21,054 nucleotides of DNA from Chloroflexia bacterium (GTDB lineage: Bacteria > Chloroflexota > Chloroflexia > Thermomicrobiales > UBA6265). The stretch spans positions 1 through 21,054 of the forward strand of contig JAUIGA010000011.1 of NCBI GenBank assembly GCA_030430125.1, read 5' to 3'. A program made the translations under genes and the position numbers. Every line of letters begins with the position of its first letter. Position 1 is the first letter of the stretch. Below are positions 1-6,800 of this stretch, piece by piece. The notes below the pieces were generated by a model, which made no database searches, was not told where the DNA came from, and saw only the letters and a program-made list of their open reading frames with translations.

Positions 1-20
1 CCGCCCAATCGACATGAATT

Positions 21-61
21 CCAGCAGCAAGGGCGGCCCAGATGGCCGACCTTGCTGTTGG
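21..61 (-). terminator. Long imperfect hairpin 3' of gyrA
   Basis: Bases 21-32 pair with 50-61 over 12 positions with one G-T wobble. Inside, GGCC at 35-38 can pair with GGCC at 44-47. On the gyrA-coding strand this begins about 17 bases after the gyrA stop codon, where a terminator would be expected. No T-run follows it within the 20 bases left in the window, so it may be a rho-independent terminator of poor quality or simply an mRNA 3'-end stabilising structure. Confidence 0.35.
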
Positions 62-77
62 TTCCTCGCAATGCCTG

Positions 78-2585
78 TTACGACGGAATATTTGGCTCGG
101 CCCCGTCGGCACCGACCTCGGATTCCTCGAGGTCGCCAAGCTGGGCGCTGCCGGTAGGATCCTTCGGCTCGATCAGGGTCATGGACGCGACGTGTTCGTC
201 CGCACCGAGTTTCATCAACCGGACGCCCTGGGTAGCTCGACCGATTCGGGACACGTTTCGAGCGGAAATGCGGATGGCGATGCCGGACGTGTTCATGAGC
301 ATGATGGCGTTTTCGTCGGTGACCATTCCGGCGGCAACGATGTCGCCAGTGCGGTCGGTGAGTTTCATCGCCTGAATTCCCTTGCCGCCGCGACTTTGGC
401 TCCGGTACTGATCGATCGCGGTGCGCTTGCCCATACCCAACTCGGACACAACGAGCAGGTCGCGGTCATCTTCGATGACATCGAAGGCAATGACGCGATC
501 ACCATCATCCATGCGAATGCCGATCACGCCGGCCGCGGTGCGACCCATTGCCCGGGCATCGGACTCGTGGAACCGAATCGACATGCCTTTCTGCGTGACC
601 ATGATGACGTCGCATTCGCCGTTGGTGATCTTCACCCAGGCGAGCTCGTCGGTGTCATCCAGATTCAGCGCCAGCAGTCCGTTCGACCGCACCTGCCGGA
701 ACTGGTCGAGGCTTGTGCGCTTCACCCGGCCCTGACGGGTGGTGAAGAAAAGGAACTGACCGGGGTCGTGATTCCTCACCTTGAGCAGTGTGGCGACCTT
801 TTCGTCGGGCTGCATGTTGATCACATTGACGATCGGGAGTCCCTTGGCGGTTCGCCCACCGTCTGGCAGCTCGTAGACCTTGATCTGGTACACGCGGCCA
901 CGGTTTGTAAACACCAGCAAGGAATCGTGTGAATTCGCGCTGAGAATGTGCTGGATGCCGTCCTCGTCGCGCATGGTCAGACCCGTGACACCGCGTCCGC
1001 CTCGCCGCTGGGTGCGATACGTGTCCTCGGCGATGCGCTTGACGTACCCGCGGTTGGTGATGGTGACGAGGACGTCGACCTCGGGAATGAGATCCTCTTC
1101 GCTCATCTCGCCTGAGACGTTCTGGATGCGCGTGCGGCGCTCGTCGCCGTATTTCTCCTGGAGCTCGGTCATGTCATCCTTGATCAAGCCAAGGATCAAC
1201 TCCGGATTGGCGAGCAGCGTTTCCAGACGGCCGATTTCCGCCATGACCTCCTTGTACTCGTTTTCGATCTTCTGCCGCTCGAGGGCAGCGAGTCGTGCGA
1301 GCCGCATGTCGAGGATCGCGTTGGCCTGGATTTCGCTGAGCTTGAAGGCCTTCATCAGGTTGCGCCGCGCGGAGTCAGTCGTGCGCGATCGCCTGATGGT
1401 GTTGATGACCTCGTCGATGTTGTCGAGGGCGATCTTGAGCCCTTCGAGGATATGCGCGCGATGCCTGGCGCGTTCAAGCTCGTATTCGGTCCGACGGGTG
1501 AGCACTTCCTGCCGGTGCCCGATGAACTCCTGCAGCGCCCGCTTGAGCGTCAGGATGCGGGGTTGTGTACCGCGCTCGACCAGCGCAAGCATGTTGACGC
1601 CGAACGTCTGCTGCAGTGCGGTGTGCTTGAAGAGGTTGTTCAGCACCTTGCGTGGCTGCGCGTCGCGCTTCAGCTCGATCACCATGCGCATGCCGGATCG
1701 GTCAGATTCGTCGCGCAGGTTGGAAATCCCGTCCAGCTTGCCATCGCGGACCATGTCGGCGATGCGCTCCAACAGGTTGGCCTTGTTGACCTGGTAGGGC
1801 AGCTCGGTGACCACGATCTGGCTGCGATTGCCGCGGTCCATCTCCTCGATGAACGCCTTGGCGCGGATCACGACCCTGCCACGGCCGGTGGCGTATGCGG
1901 CGTGGATGCCCTCGCGCCCCAGGATAGTGCCGCCGGTGGGGAAGTCGGGACCGGGCACGACGGCGATGAGGTCCTCTACGGTGGCCTCGGGATTGTCGAT
2001 CAGGTAGGTGACGGCATCGCAAATCTCCCCAAGGTTGTGGGGGGGCACATTGGTCGCCATGCCGACCGCGATGCCGGCGCTGCCGTTGATGAGCAGGTTG
2101 GGGATCCGGGATGGCAGCACGGTCGGCTGCATCAAGGTGGCGTCGTAGTTCGGGTATTCGTCAACCGTGTTCTTGTTGATGTCCGCCATCAATTCCTCGG
2201 CGATGGCGGTCATTCTCGCCTCGGTGTACCGCATGGCAGCGGCGCCATCGCCGTCGATCGAGCCGAAGTTGCCCTGACCGTCAACGAGCGGATACCGCAG
2301 CGAAAAGGTCTGCGCCATGCGAACGAGCGTATCGTAGGCTGCCTGATCGCTGTGTGGATGCCAGTTCTTGATGACCTCGCCGACGATACCGGCGCTCTTT
2401 CGGTAGCGGGCATTGGAACGCATGCCCATCTGATGCATGGCGTAGAGCACTCGCCGATGAACGGGTTTGAGGCCATCGCGCGCATCGGGCAGTGCTCGCT
2501 GGACGATCACGCTCATCGCATAGTCGAGGTAGGACTGCCGCATCTCCGACTCGATGCTTGCGGTCCGAACGTTTCCGATATCCAC
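78..2585 (-). CDS. gyrA: DNA gyrase subunit A
   Basis: This is the breakage-reunion subunit of DNA gyrase, which with GyrB introduces negative supercoils into DNA. The protein is 835 residues, normal for GyrA. The N-terminal winged-helix core holds the catalytic tyrosine at residue 120 in the AAAMRYTE motif. A helical coiled-coil arm with LDMRLARL follows (about residues 425-435). The C-terminal beta-pinwheel starts with a GyrA box, QRRGGRG near residue 536, and a second, degenerate QSRGGKG lies near residue 745. The GyrA box separates gyrase from topoisomerase IV ParC. The start is GTG, with AGGAG nine bases upstream, and the protein begins just before the conserved SYLDYAMSVIVQRALPD segment. 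The quinolone-determining region reads HPHSDQAAYD (residues 76-85) instead of the E. coli HPHGDSAVYD. No gyrB is adjacent. A terminator at 2654-2682 separates it from the upstream cassette, so it is probably transcribed alone. Confidence 0.97.
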   Translation of the reverse strand: MDIGNVRTASIESEMRQSYLDYAMSVIVQRALPDARDGLKPVHRRVLYAMHQMGMRSNARYRKSAGIVGEVIKNWHPHSDQAAYDTLVRMAQTFSLRYPLVDGQGNFGSIDGDGAAAMRYTEARMTAIAEELMADINKNTVDEYPNYDATLMQPTVLPSRIPNLLINGSAGIAVGMATNVPPHNLGEICDAVTYLIDNPEATVEDLIAVVPGPDFPTGGTILGREGIHAAYATGRGRVVIRAKAFIEEMDRGNRSQIVVTELPYQVNKANLLERIADMVRDGKLDGISNLRDESDRSGMRMVIELKRDAQPRKVLNNLFKHTALQQTFGVNMLALVERGTQPRILTLKRALQEFIGHRQEVLTRRTEYELERARHRAHILEGLKIALDNIDEVINTIRRSRTTDSARRNLMKAFKLSEIQANAILDMRLARLAALERQKIENEYKEVMAEIGRLETLLANPELILGLIKDDMTELQEKYGDERRTRIQNVSGEMSEEDLIPEVDVLVTITNRGYVKRIAEDTYRTQRRGGRGVTGLTMRDEDGIQHILSANSHDSLLVFTNRGRVYQIKVYELPDGGRTAKGLPIVNVINMQPDEKVATLLKVRNHDPGQFLFFTTRQGRVKRTSLDQFRQVRSNGLLALNLDDTDELAWVKITNGECDVIMVTQKGMSIRFHESDARAMGRTAAGVIGIRMDDGDRVIAFDVIEDDRDLLVVSELGMGKRTAIDQYRSQSRGGKGIQAMKLTDRTGDIVAAGMVTDENAIMLMNTSGIAIRISARNVSRIGRATQGVRLMKLGADEHVASMTLIEPKDPTGSAQLGDLEESEVGADGAEPNIPS

Positions 2586-2609
2586 GGCTCATGGCTCCTG
2601 GGTCAGACA

Positions 2610-2615
2610 ATTATG
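2610..2615 (-). promoter_or_regulatory. Possible -10 element for gyrA
   Basis: On the minus strand the hexamer is CATAAT, matching TATAAT at five of six positions. It lies 25 bases before the GTG start and just after the upstream terminator. No convincing -35 is present at 16-18 bases; the best is TTACGT at 18 bases. It would give a leader of only about 18 bases that still contains the AGGAG ribosome site. This is an assignment by pattern only. Confidence 0.28.
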
Positions 2616-2653
2616 GGGTGGACGCGCGTGAGCACGTAACGCCTTATTTTACC

Positions 2654-2682
2654 GCAAAACCGGGCAATTTGCCCGGTTTTGC
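2654..2682 (-). terminator. Perfect palindromic terminator between the Psp cassette and gyrA
   Basis: The 29 bases form a perfect inverted repeat: arm GCAAAACCGGGC, loop AATTT, arm GCCCGGTTTTGC. The core GC stem is flanked by A4 and T4 on either side, so it could terminate transcription in both directions. It lies 33 bases downstream of the SPFH gene stop on the minus strand and upstream of gyrA, so its likely job is to end the cassette transcript before gyrA. Confidence 0.75.
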
Positions 2683-2715
2683 AACATAACGACTACACCC
2701 GAACTGGTTGATCCG

Positions 2716-3762
2716 TCATTCCAGACCGGTGCCGCAATTGGAGCAGAATTTTGCGCCCGGCGGATTGACTGCCTTGCATTGCGGACACGACTTGCCTGCC
2801 AGGTTCGTGCCGCACTCCGGACAGAACTTCGCGTTTGCGGAAATCGTCGCGGTGCAGCTCGGGCATTGCCGGGTGGCCGGTTGCGCCTGCTGCTGCCCCT
2901 CTTGTCCCTGCTGGTAGGCGCTGCCGATCGCGCCGGCCATCGCCTGGCCGATGCCCAGGCCGGCTCCGAGTCCAACACCCGTCGACGTTGCATCGCCTCC
3001 GCCGCCCTCTGCTCGGGCGGCGTCGCCGATTGCCTGCGCCGTGCGGTATTGGGTGTAGGCGCCCATGTCACCGATCGCACCCATGCCGGAGCGCTCGTCG
3101 ATGCGCTTTTGCACCTCTTCGGGCGGAGTGATCGCGTTGATCTGGAACGTCACCAGCTCCAGGCCAATCCGGTTGAAGTCGGCACTCAGCGCCGCGCGAC
3201 TGGCATCCGCCAGTTCGCCGGTCATCCGCTGGATGTCCAGAATCGATGTCTGGACGTCACCCAGCATGTCGTTGAACTCGTTGAGGATGATGCTCCGGAG
3301 GTAGTCTTCGATATTGCTGGTTCGGTAGCTGCCGCGCGTTCCCACAACCTCGTTGACGAACACCTGAGGGTCCGAGACCTTCATGCTGTAAGTGCCGAAT
3401 GCACGCAAGCGCACCATGCCAAGCTCGGAATCACGGTAGACGAGGGGTTGCTGAGAGCCCCACTTCATGTCCAGATGCTCGCGCATCGACACGAAGTAGA
3501 CTTCCGCCCTGAACGGGCTGTCGCCGCCGAACGGCAGACCCAGCAGTCCGGTCAGCAGCGGGATGTTGTTGGTCGAGATCGTGTGTCGACCTGGCCCAAA
3601 GACATCGAGCGCCTTCCCATCCCGGAAGAACACCGCGCGCTGGCTTTCACGCACCACAAGTTGCGAACCCAGGCGAAATTCGCCTGAGCCGTGTTCGGGC
3701 ACGCGGTGTACCAGATCTCCACTGGCCTCATTCGGATACTCGATCAGGTCAAGAATCGCCAT
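2716..3762 (-). CDS. SPFH/band 7 protein with two C-terminal zinc ribbons (YdjI-like)
   Basis: The 348-residue protein resembles the 'virion core protein' branch of the SPFH (band 7) family, represented by YdjI of Bacillus subtilis. These proteins act as membrane-associated scaffolds. The N-terminal two thirds is the SPFH-type region, with a conserved-looking YRDSELGMVRLRAFGTYS stretch and a helical part containing NEFNDMLGDVQ. A Gly/Ala/Gln-rich linker (about residues 253-298) leads to two zinc ribbons at 300-348: CPSC-x11-CPEC and CPQC-x10-CSNC. There is no signal peptide or TM segment. I chose the ATG at 3762 because GGAAGGA lies about seven bases upstream. An in-frame ATG at 3828 would add 22 residues but would nearly touch pspA and lacks a good site. 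It is the last gene of the cassette, following pspA after 72 bases. An SPFH partner beside PspA matches the ydjFGHI operon as I recall it. Family assignment is good; the exact role is inferred. Confidence 0.88.
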   Translation of the reverse strand: MAILDLIEYPNEASGDLVHRVPEHGSGEFRLGSQLVVRESQRAVFFRDGKALDVFGPGRHTISTNNIPLLTGLLGLPFGGDSPFRAEVYFVSMREHLDMKWGSQQPLVYRDSELGMVRLRAFGTYSMKVSDPQVFVNEVVGTRGSYRTSNIEDYLRSIILNEFNDMLGDVQTSILDIQRMTGELADASRAALSADFNRIGLELVTFQINAITPPEEVQKRIDERSGMGAIGDMGAYTQYRTAQAIGDAARAEGGGGDATSTGVGLGAGLGIGQAMAGAIGSAYQQGQEGQQQAQPATRQCPSCTATISANAKFCPECGTNLAGKSCPQCKAVNPPGAKFCSNCGTGLE

Positions 3763-3796
3763 CAGCGTTCCTTCCTGGGCAAACCGGACAGCGAGT

Positions 3797-3822
3797 GGCC
3801 GGACCTCCCGTGAGGTTCGGCC
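3797..3822 (-). other. Intercistronic hairpin between pspA and the SPFH gene
   Basis: Arms 3797-3807 and 3812-3822 pair at 11 positions with one mismatch (A-C in the mRNA), around a four-base loop. No T-run follows on the transcribed strand, so it does not look like a full terminator. In this position it could stop exonucleases, guide mRNA processing, or lower expression of the last gene relative to pspA. Confidence 0.5.
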
Positions 3823-3834
3823 GTGCATTGGATG

Positions 3835-4533
3835 CTAGTCCGTCGACCCCTCATCCAGTGCCGCCGCTGGTTCCGACGTCCCCGATTCAGACTTGAGGGC
3901 CGCGAGCTCGTTCTCGATGTCGATGTCGTAATCGAGCTCGCGGAACTGGGCATCGATCGAGGTGTCCTCCATCTCGATAGTTGCCGCTGCCCTGGCTTCG
4001 CTGCTGCGGATCTTGCGCTCCATGCGCTCAAGCTCCGACGATGCATCGAGCGGTGACAGCGAGCTGACGCGCTCGGCGACTTTCTGCTGGGATGCGGCAC
4101 GTCGCTGGCGGGCGATCAGGGAGTCACGCTGGCTCAACGTCGCCTGGTACTTGCTCTCCAGGAGATGCAGCTGCTGCTTGAGCTTTTCGACCGTATGCTG
4201 CTGTGTCGTGTGCTGCTCGCGATAGATGTCCAGGTTCCCCTGGGCGTCATGCTTGCGCCGCAGCGCCTCGCGCGCCAGGTCGTCCTTGCCCGCCTGGACA
4301 GCGCGCCGAGCCTTGGCGTCCCACTCGCGCATCAGTTGCTCGTTCTCGTCGACGTCGGCCTCCAGCTCCTTCTCCTGGGCAATCATCGAGGCAACCTGTG
4401 CTCGGGCCGTGGTGATGTTCGACTGCATGTCCCGAATGATCTGGTCGATCATCTTCTCCGGGTCTTCTGCCTGGTCGATCAGATCGTTGACGTTCGCTCG
4501 GACGAGTCGCGAGATTCGATCAAAAATGGACAT
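3835..4533 (-). CDS. pspA: Phage shock protein A / IM30 (Vipp1) family protein
   Basis: PspA is a peripheral membrane protein of the ESCRT-III superfamily. It assembles into rings or rods on stressed membranes and preserves their integrity. The 232-residue sequence starts with the amphipathic helix MSIFDRISRLVRANVNDL. It continues with the conserved AEDPEKMIDQIIRDMQ segment and is then almost wholly charged coiled coil to about residue 180. The C-terminus is acidic and lacks the extra helix typical of Vipp1, so PspA is the better name. The ATG is preceded by AAGGAAAGG about ten bases upstream. The gene follows the 4553-5518 gene after 19 bases and precedes the SPFH gene. No pspF, pspB or pspC is present, so this is not the proteobacterial system. 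Control by sigma54 and PspF is unlikely. Confidence 0.95.
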   Translation of the reverse strand: MSIFDRISRLVRANVNDLIDQAEDPEKMIDQIIRDMQSNITTARAQVASMIAQEKELEADVDENEQLMREWDAKARRAVQAGKDDLAREALRRKHDAQGNLDIYREQHTTQQHTVEKLKQQLHLLESKYQATLSQRDSLIARQRRAASQQKVAERVSSLSPLDASSELERMERKIRSSEARAAATIEMEDTSIDAQFRELDYDIDIENELAALKSESGTSEPAAALDEGSTD

Positions 4534-4552
4534 CTGTTGCTACCTTTCCTTA

Positions 4553-5518
4553 TCAGGCACGACTGGCTTCGCTGAAGACCTGAATGTCGATCAACGGTTG
4601 ATCGGCCCCTTCGAACGCGCGCATGCGGCCTGCCAGAGAGAGCTCAAGCTGTACTGACGTCCTTTCGCCCTCCTGATTTGCGCGCAACGCGTACGTTGCC
4701 GGTACGCCACGCTGACTGCCCTGAGGTCCCGATATGTCAGCGATGGCCTGTACGCCGGTCTGGACCGGCGTGGACGAATCATGGGTCGACACTCGCCACG
4801 CGCGCACGTCTCGGCCATCGTCAGTAACGGCCAGCCATTCTGGGCCATAATCGAGCTCGACCAGTGCAGCGACCGGCGTTCCGTCCGGCGAAGCGAGGGC
4901 AATGTGAGCCGTGAATTGGAAGTTCTCGCCGAGAATGGCGGCAGTTCCCCCTTTCCTGATGCGCAGGAGCTGCTGTTCCTGGGGGGTGAGTACGCGCGGC
5001 TGTTCAAGAAGCGCAAGCACGTCCGGGTCATTGGCCGGTTTGGCCGTCTCGATCACATCTCCGCGCGCATCGAAGATGGTGTTGAGGCGGGCAATCTCCT
5101 GCAGGAGCCGATCCATGGATGACGGGTCGATTCCATTCCCGGACGATGCCGACGCGATCGAGTCAACCAGCCTTTGCACGTTCGACTGGAATGCGACGTC
5201 GAATGCCTTGAGCTGACGGAGGGCAGGCTCGTCGACCGGACGGTCCGAGAACAGTCCGCCGTATCCGTACGAAGCTGTGCGCACACGGCTCTCAAGATGT
5301 CGGACCCGCGCGATGACATCTTCCACTGGTGCGATCAGGTCGAGGCGACGTTCGTCCGCGATCCTGGCGCCCAGTGCCGAAAGGTCGGCGATCGACTGAT
5401 TCAGCGTCCTGGCGATCTCCTCTCGCAGGCGCCGATCGTCGTCACGCATGGACTCCTTCTGCCGGTAGCCGGTGTATCCAGGGATCTTGTTGAGCAGCCC
5501 TTCGATTCGTTGGGTCAC
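4553..5518 (-). CDS. Unrecognised PspA-linked protein, helical N-half and beta-rich C-half
   Basis: I do not recognise a named family for this 321-residue protein. The start is a GTG at 5518 with a strong AGGAGGG site six bases upstream. An ATG at 5581 would overlap the preceding gene. The N-terminus has a distinctive IPGYTGYRQKE motif, then charged helices (about residues 20-175) that may form a coiled coil. After a proline-containing linker (LEQPRVLTPQEQQ, about 190) the C-half looks beta-rich, with short hydrophobic strands and a WLAV segment. By eye this part faintly recalls DUF4178, but that is weak. There is no signal peptide, TM helix or cysteine pair, so it is probably cytoplasmic or peripheral. 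It lies between a zinc-ribbon membrane protein and pspA with short gaps, so co-transcription and a role in PspA function at the membrane are likely but inferred. Confidence 0.82.
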   Translation of the reverse strand: MTQRIEGLLNKIPGYTGYRQKESMRDDDRRLREEIARTLNQSIADLSALGARIADERRLDLIAPVEDVIARVRHLESRVRTASYGYGGLFSDRPVDEPALRQLKAFDVAFQSNVQRLVDSIASASSGNGIDPSSMDRLLQEIARLNTIFDARGDVIETAKPANDPDVLALLEQPRVLTPQEQQLLRIRKGGTAAILGENFQFTAHIALASPDGTPVAALVELDYGPEWLAVTDDGRDVRAWRVSTHDSSTPVQTGVQAIADISGPQGSQRGVPATYALRANQEGERTSVQLELSLAGRMRAFEGADQPLIDIQVFSEASRA

Positions 5519-5556
5519 ATCGTTCCCTCCTGATCGTGCCAGTGCGGTGTCTCGCG

Positions 5557-6078
5557 TTACAGGAAGATCTCGGCGCCGCAATACGGGCAGCGAATAAGGC
5601 CCTTGCCGGCGAGCTCAAGTTGCCCGCCACAGTTCGGGCAGGTCGACCTTCCGGAAAGCTCGCGCGCGTCAACGGAATACAGCTCACCTTTGTCCCAATC
5701 GACGTAGCCGCTGAACAGTCCTCGCCCGACCAGGGCGTGCAGGTAGTCCTGCACTTTGTCGCGGGTGGTGTTGAGCTCAAGCACGGCGTCATCGATGTTC
5801 ACCTGACCCCGCGTCTTCACCATGTCTAGGAGCTTGCGTTGCTGACCAATGACGGCCAGTTCGCGTGCTTCGGAACGTCCCCGTATCAACAGGAACACAC
5901 CACCTCCAACGAGCGGCAGCACGATGAAACCCAACAGGAGCGCAAGCCCAAGCGCCGCACCGGAACCCTGCAGGGAACCTTCATCGACCCCAGCGAATAT
6001 CCAGATCGTAACGGCAATGCCCAGGATGATCCCGGCAGCGATGAGGATCAACCCGACTATTCGACCGGACGCCGCCAC
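5557..6078 (-). CDS. Two-TM membrane protein with winged-helix-like region and C-terminal zinc ribbon
   Basis: This 173-residue protein has two membrane helices (about residues 7-30 and 42-66) and a short basic stretch. A helical segment at about 75-130 follows (KLLDMVKTRGQVNIDDAVLEL ... LVGRGLFSGYVDW). It looks like a PCI/winged-helix module of the kind found in small regulatory membrane proteins. A zinc ribbon, CPNC-x16-CPYC, ends near the C-terminus. The topology places the winged helix and zinc ribbon on the same side, probably cytoplasmic. The start is GTG with AGGGAGGA five bases upstream. It is the first gene of the cassette, 38 bases before the 4553-5518 gene. It could be the membrane anchor or sensor that recruits PspA or the SPFH protein; this is inferred from order and architecture. 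No named family is claimed. Confidence 0.86.
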   Translation of the reverse strand: MAASGRIVGLILIAAGIILGIAVTIWIFAGVDEGSLQGSGAALGLALLLGFIVLPLVGGGVFLLIRGRSEARELAVIGQQRKLLDMVKTRGQVNIDDAVLELNTTRDKVQDYLHALVGRGLFSGYVDWDKGELYSVDARELSGRSTCPNCGGQLELAGKGLIRCPYCGAEIFL

Positions 6079-6097
6079 GGTTGTCCTCCCTGGTTGC

Positions 6098-6115
6098 GCG
6101 TCCGTCTTCGGACGC
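6098..6115 (-). other. Small hairpin in the leader of the Psp-type cassette
   Basis: GCGTCCG and CGGACGC (7 bp) enclose a four-base loop, and end about 19 bases before the GTG start of the first cassette gene, immediately ahead of its ribosome site. It could modulate translation or stability of the transcript. There is no T-run, so it is not a terminator. Confidence 0.35.
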
Positions 6116-6186
6116 CCTGTCTCGGCTGCATGCGCAAATCATCGCACACGACGCAGGCCGCGTGAGAATCTGCAATGCAGCGGCCG

Positions 6187-6214
6187 AACATGGGCGTGTC
6201 GCGTGATGTGTCAA
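6187..6214 (-). promoter_or_regulatory. Possible promoter of the Psp-type cassette
   Basis: On the minus strand a perfect TTGACA (6209-6214) is followed after 16 bases by CATGTT (6187-6192), which matches the -10 consensus at only three positions. It lies in the 167-base gap after fabZ and about 110 bases before the first cassette gene. If real, it would let the cassette be expressed independently of fabZ. The -35 is the only strong part. Confidence 0.25.
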
Positions 6215-6245
6215 CTGATGGTGCAATCCGCATGGCTGATATCCG

Positions 6246-6701
6246 CTAGTTGGCGACGGGATCAGGGGCGATGGCGAACATGAACTCACCCTTGCAGGCA
6301 ATGTCTCCGTTGACCGTCGCCGTGCCCGTGCCCGAGCCAATGCCCCGGCGGATCTGTTTCAGATTGACGTCCAGCCGGAGTGTATCGCCTGGCTTGACCT
6401 GACGCTTGAACCGCACGTTGTCGATGCCGGCAAAGAATGCGATCTTGCCCTCATATTCCTCGAGCGACAGGAGCGCAACGGCGCCGACCTGGGCGATCGC
6501 TTCGACAATGAGCACACCCGGCATAACCGGATAGTCGGGGAAATGGCCTTGAAAGAACTCTTCGTTGGCAGTCACGTTCTTGATTCCACCTGCGCGTTTC
6601 CCCGGTTCAAGCTCGTCAATTCGATCGACCAGCAGGAAGGGATACCGGTGTGGGATGATCTTGCGAATTGCGACGGTATCGAGGGGCAAGGTCAAATCCA
6701 T
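6246..6701 (-). CDS. fabZ: 3-hydroxyacyl-[acyl-carrier-protein] dehydratase FabZ
   Basis: FabZ dehydrates 3-hydroxyacyl-ACP to trans-2-enoyl-ACP in type II fatty acid synthesis in the cytoplasm. The 151-residue protein has the family's hot-dog fold signature: IPHRYPFLLVDRI near the N-terminus, then GHFPDYPVMPGVLIVEA with catalytic His53 and Glu67, then KFKR-like NVRFKRQVKPGD. Length is normal for FabZ and it lacks the FabA-specific features. The ATG at 6701 has GGAG eight bases upstream. It is divergent from gpsA, so fatty acid and glycerolipid precursor genes sit back to back. It is followed on the same strand, after 167 bases, by the PspA membrane-stress cassette. Whether they share a transcript is not clear. 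Confidence 0.96.
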   Translation of the reverse strand: MDLTLPLDTVAIRKIIPHRYPFLLVDRIDELEPGKRAGGIKNVTANEEFFQGHFPDYPVMPGVLIVEAIAQVGAVALLSLEEYEGKIAFFAGIDNVRFKRQVKPGDTLRLDVNLKQIRRGIGSGTGTATVNGDIACKGEFMFAIAPDPVAN

Positions 6702-6749
6702 CTACGGATCTCCGGGTTTGTACGGCAAATCAACGACACTTCGCAGACA

Positions 6750-6755
6750 ATTGTA
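6750..6755 (-). promoter_or_regulatory. Possible -10 element for fabZ
   Basis: TACAAT on the minus strand matches the -10 consensus at five of six positions and lies about 49 bases before the fabZ ATG, giving a leader of about 40 bases. No good -35 is visible at the normal distance. It sits in the 99-base divergent region between fabZ and gpsA. On the plus strand a TTGACT (6757-6762) points towards gpsA but has no clear -10. Confidence 0.3.
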
Positions 6756-6800
6756 CTTGACTTCCTGACCTGACCAGGTGGAGTAGGGGCGATTGGAGCC

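Noticed and set aside
42..932. Long plus-strand open frame opposite the gyrA 3' end
   Set aside because: It is antisense to a certain gene, has no recognisable domains and a composition typical of a shadow frame in high-GC DNA.
1452..2639. 395-codon plus-strand open frame opposite gyrA
   Set aside because: It lies wholly over conserved gyrA coding sequence; no family motif or ribosome site supports it.
2779..3687. 302-codon plus-strand frame opposite the SPFH gene
   Set aside because: Antisense shadow; the minus-strand protein has clear SPFH and zinc-ribbon motifs.
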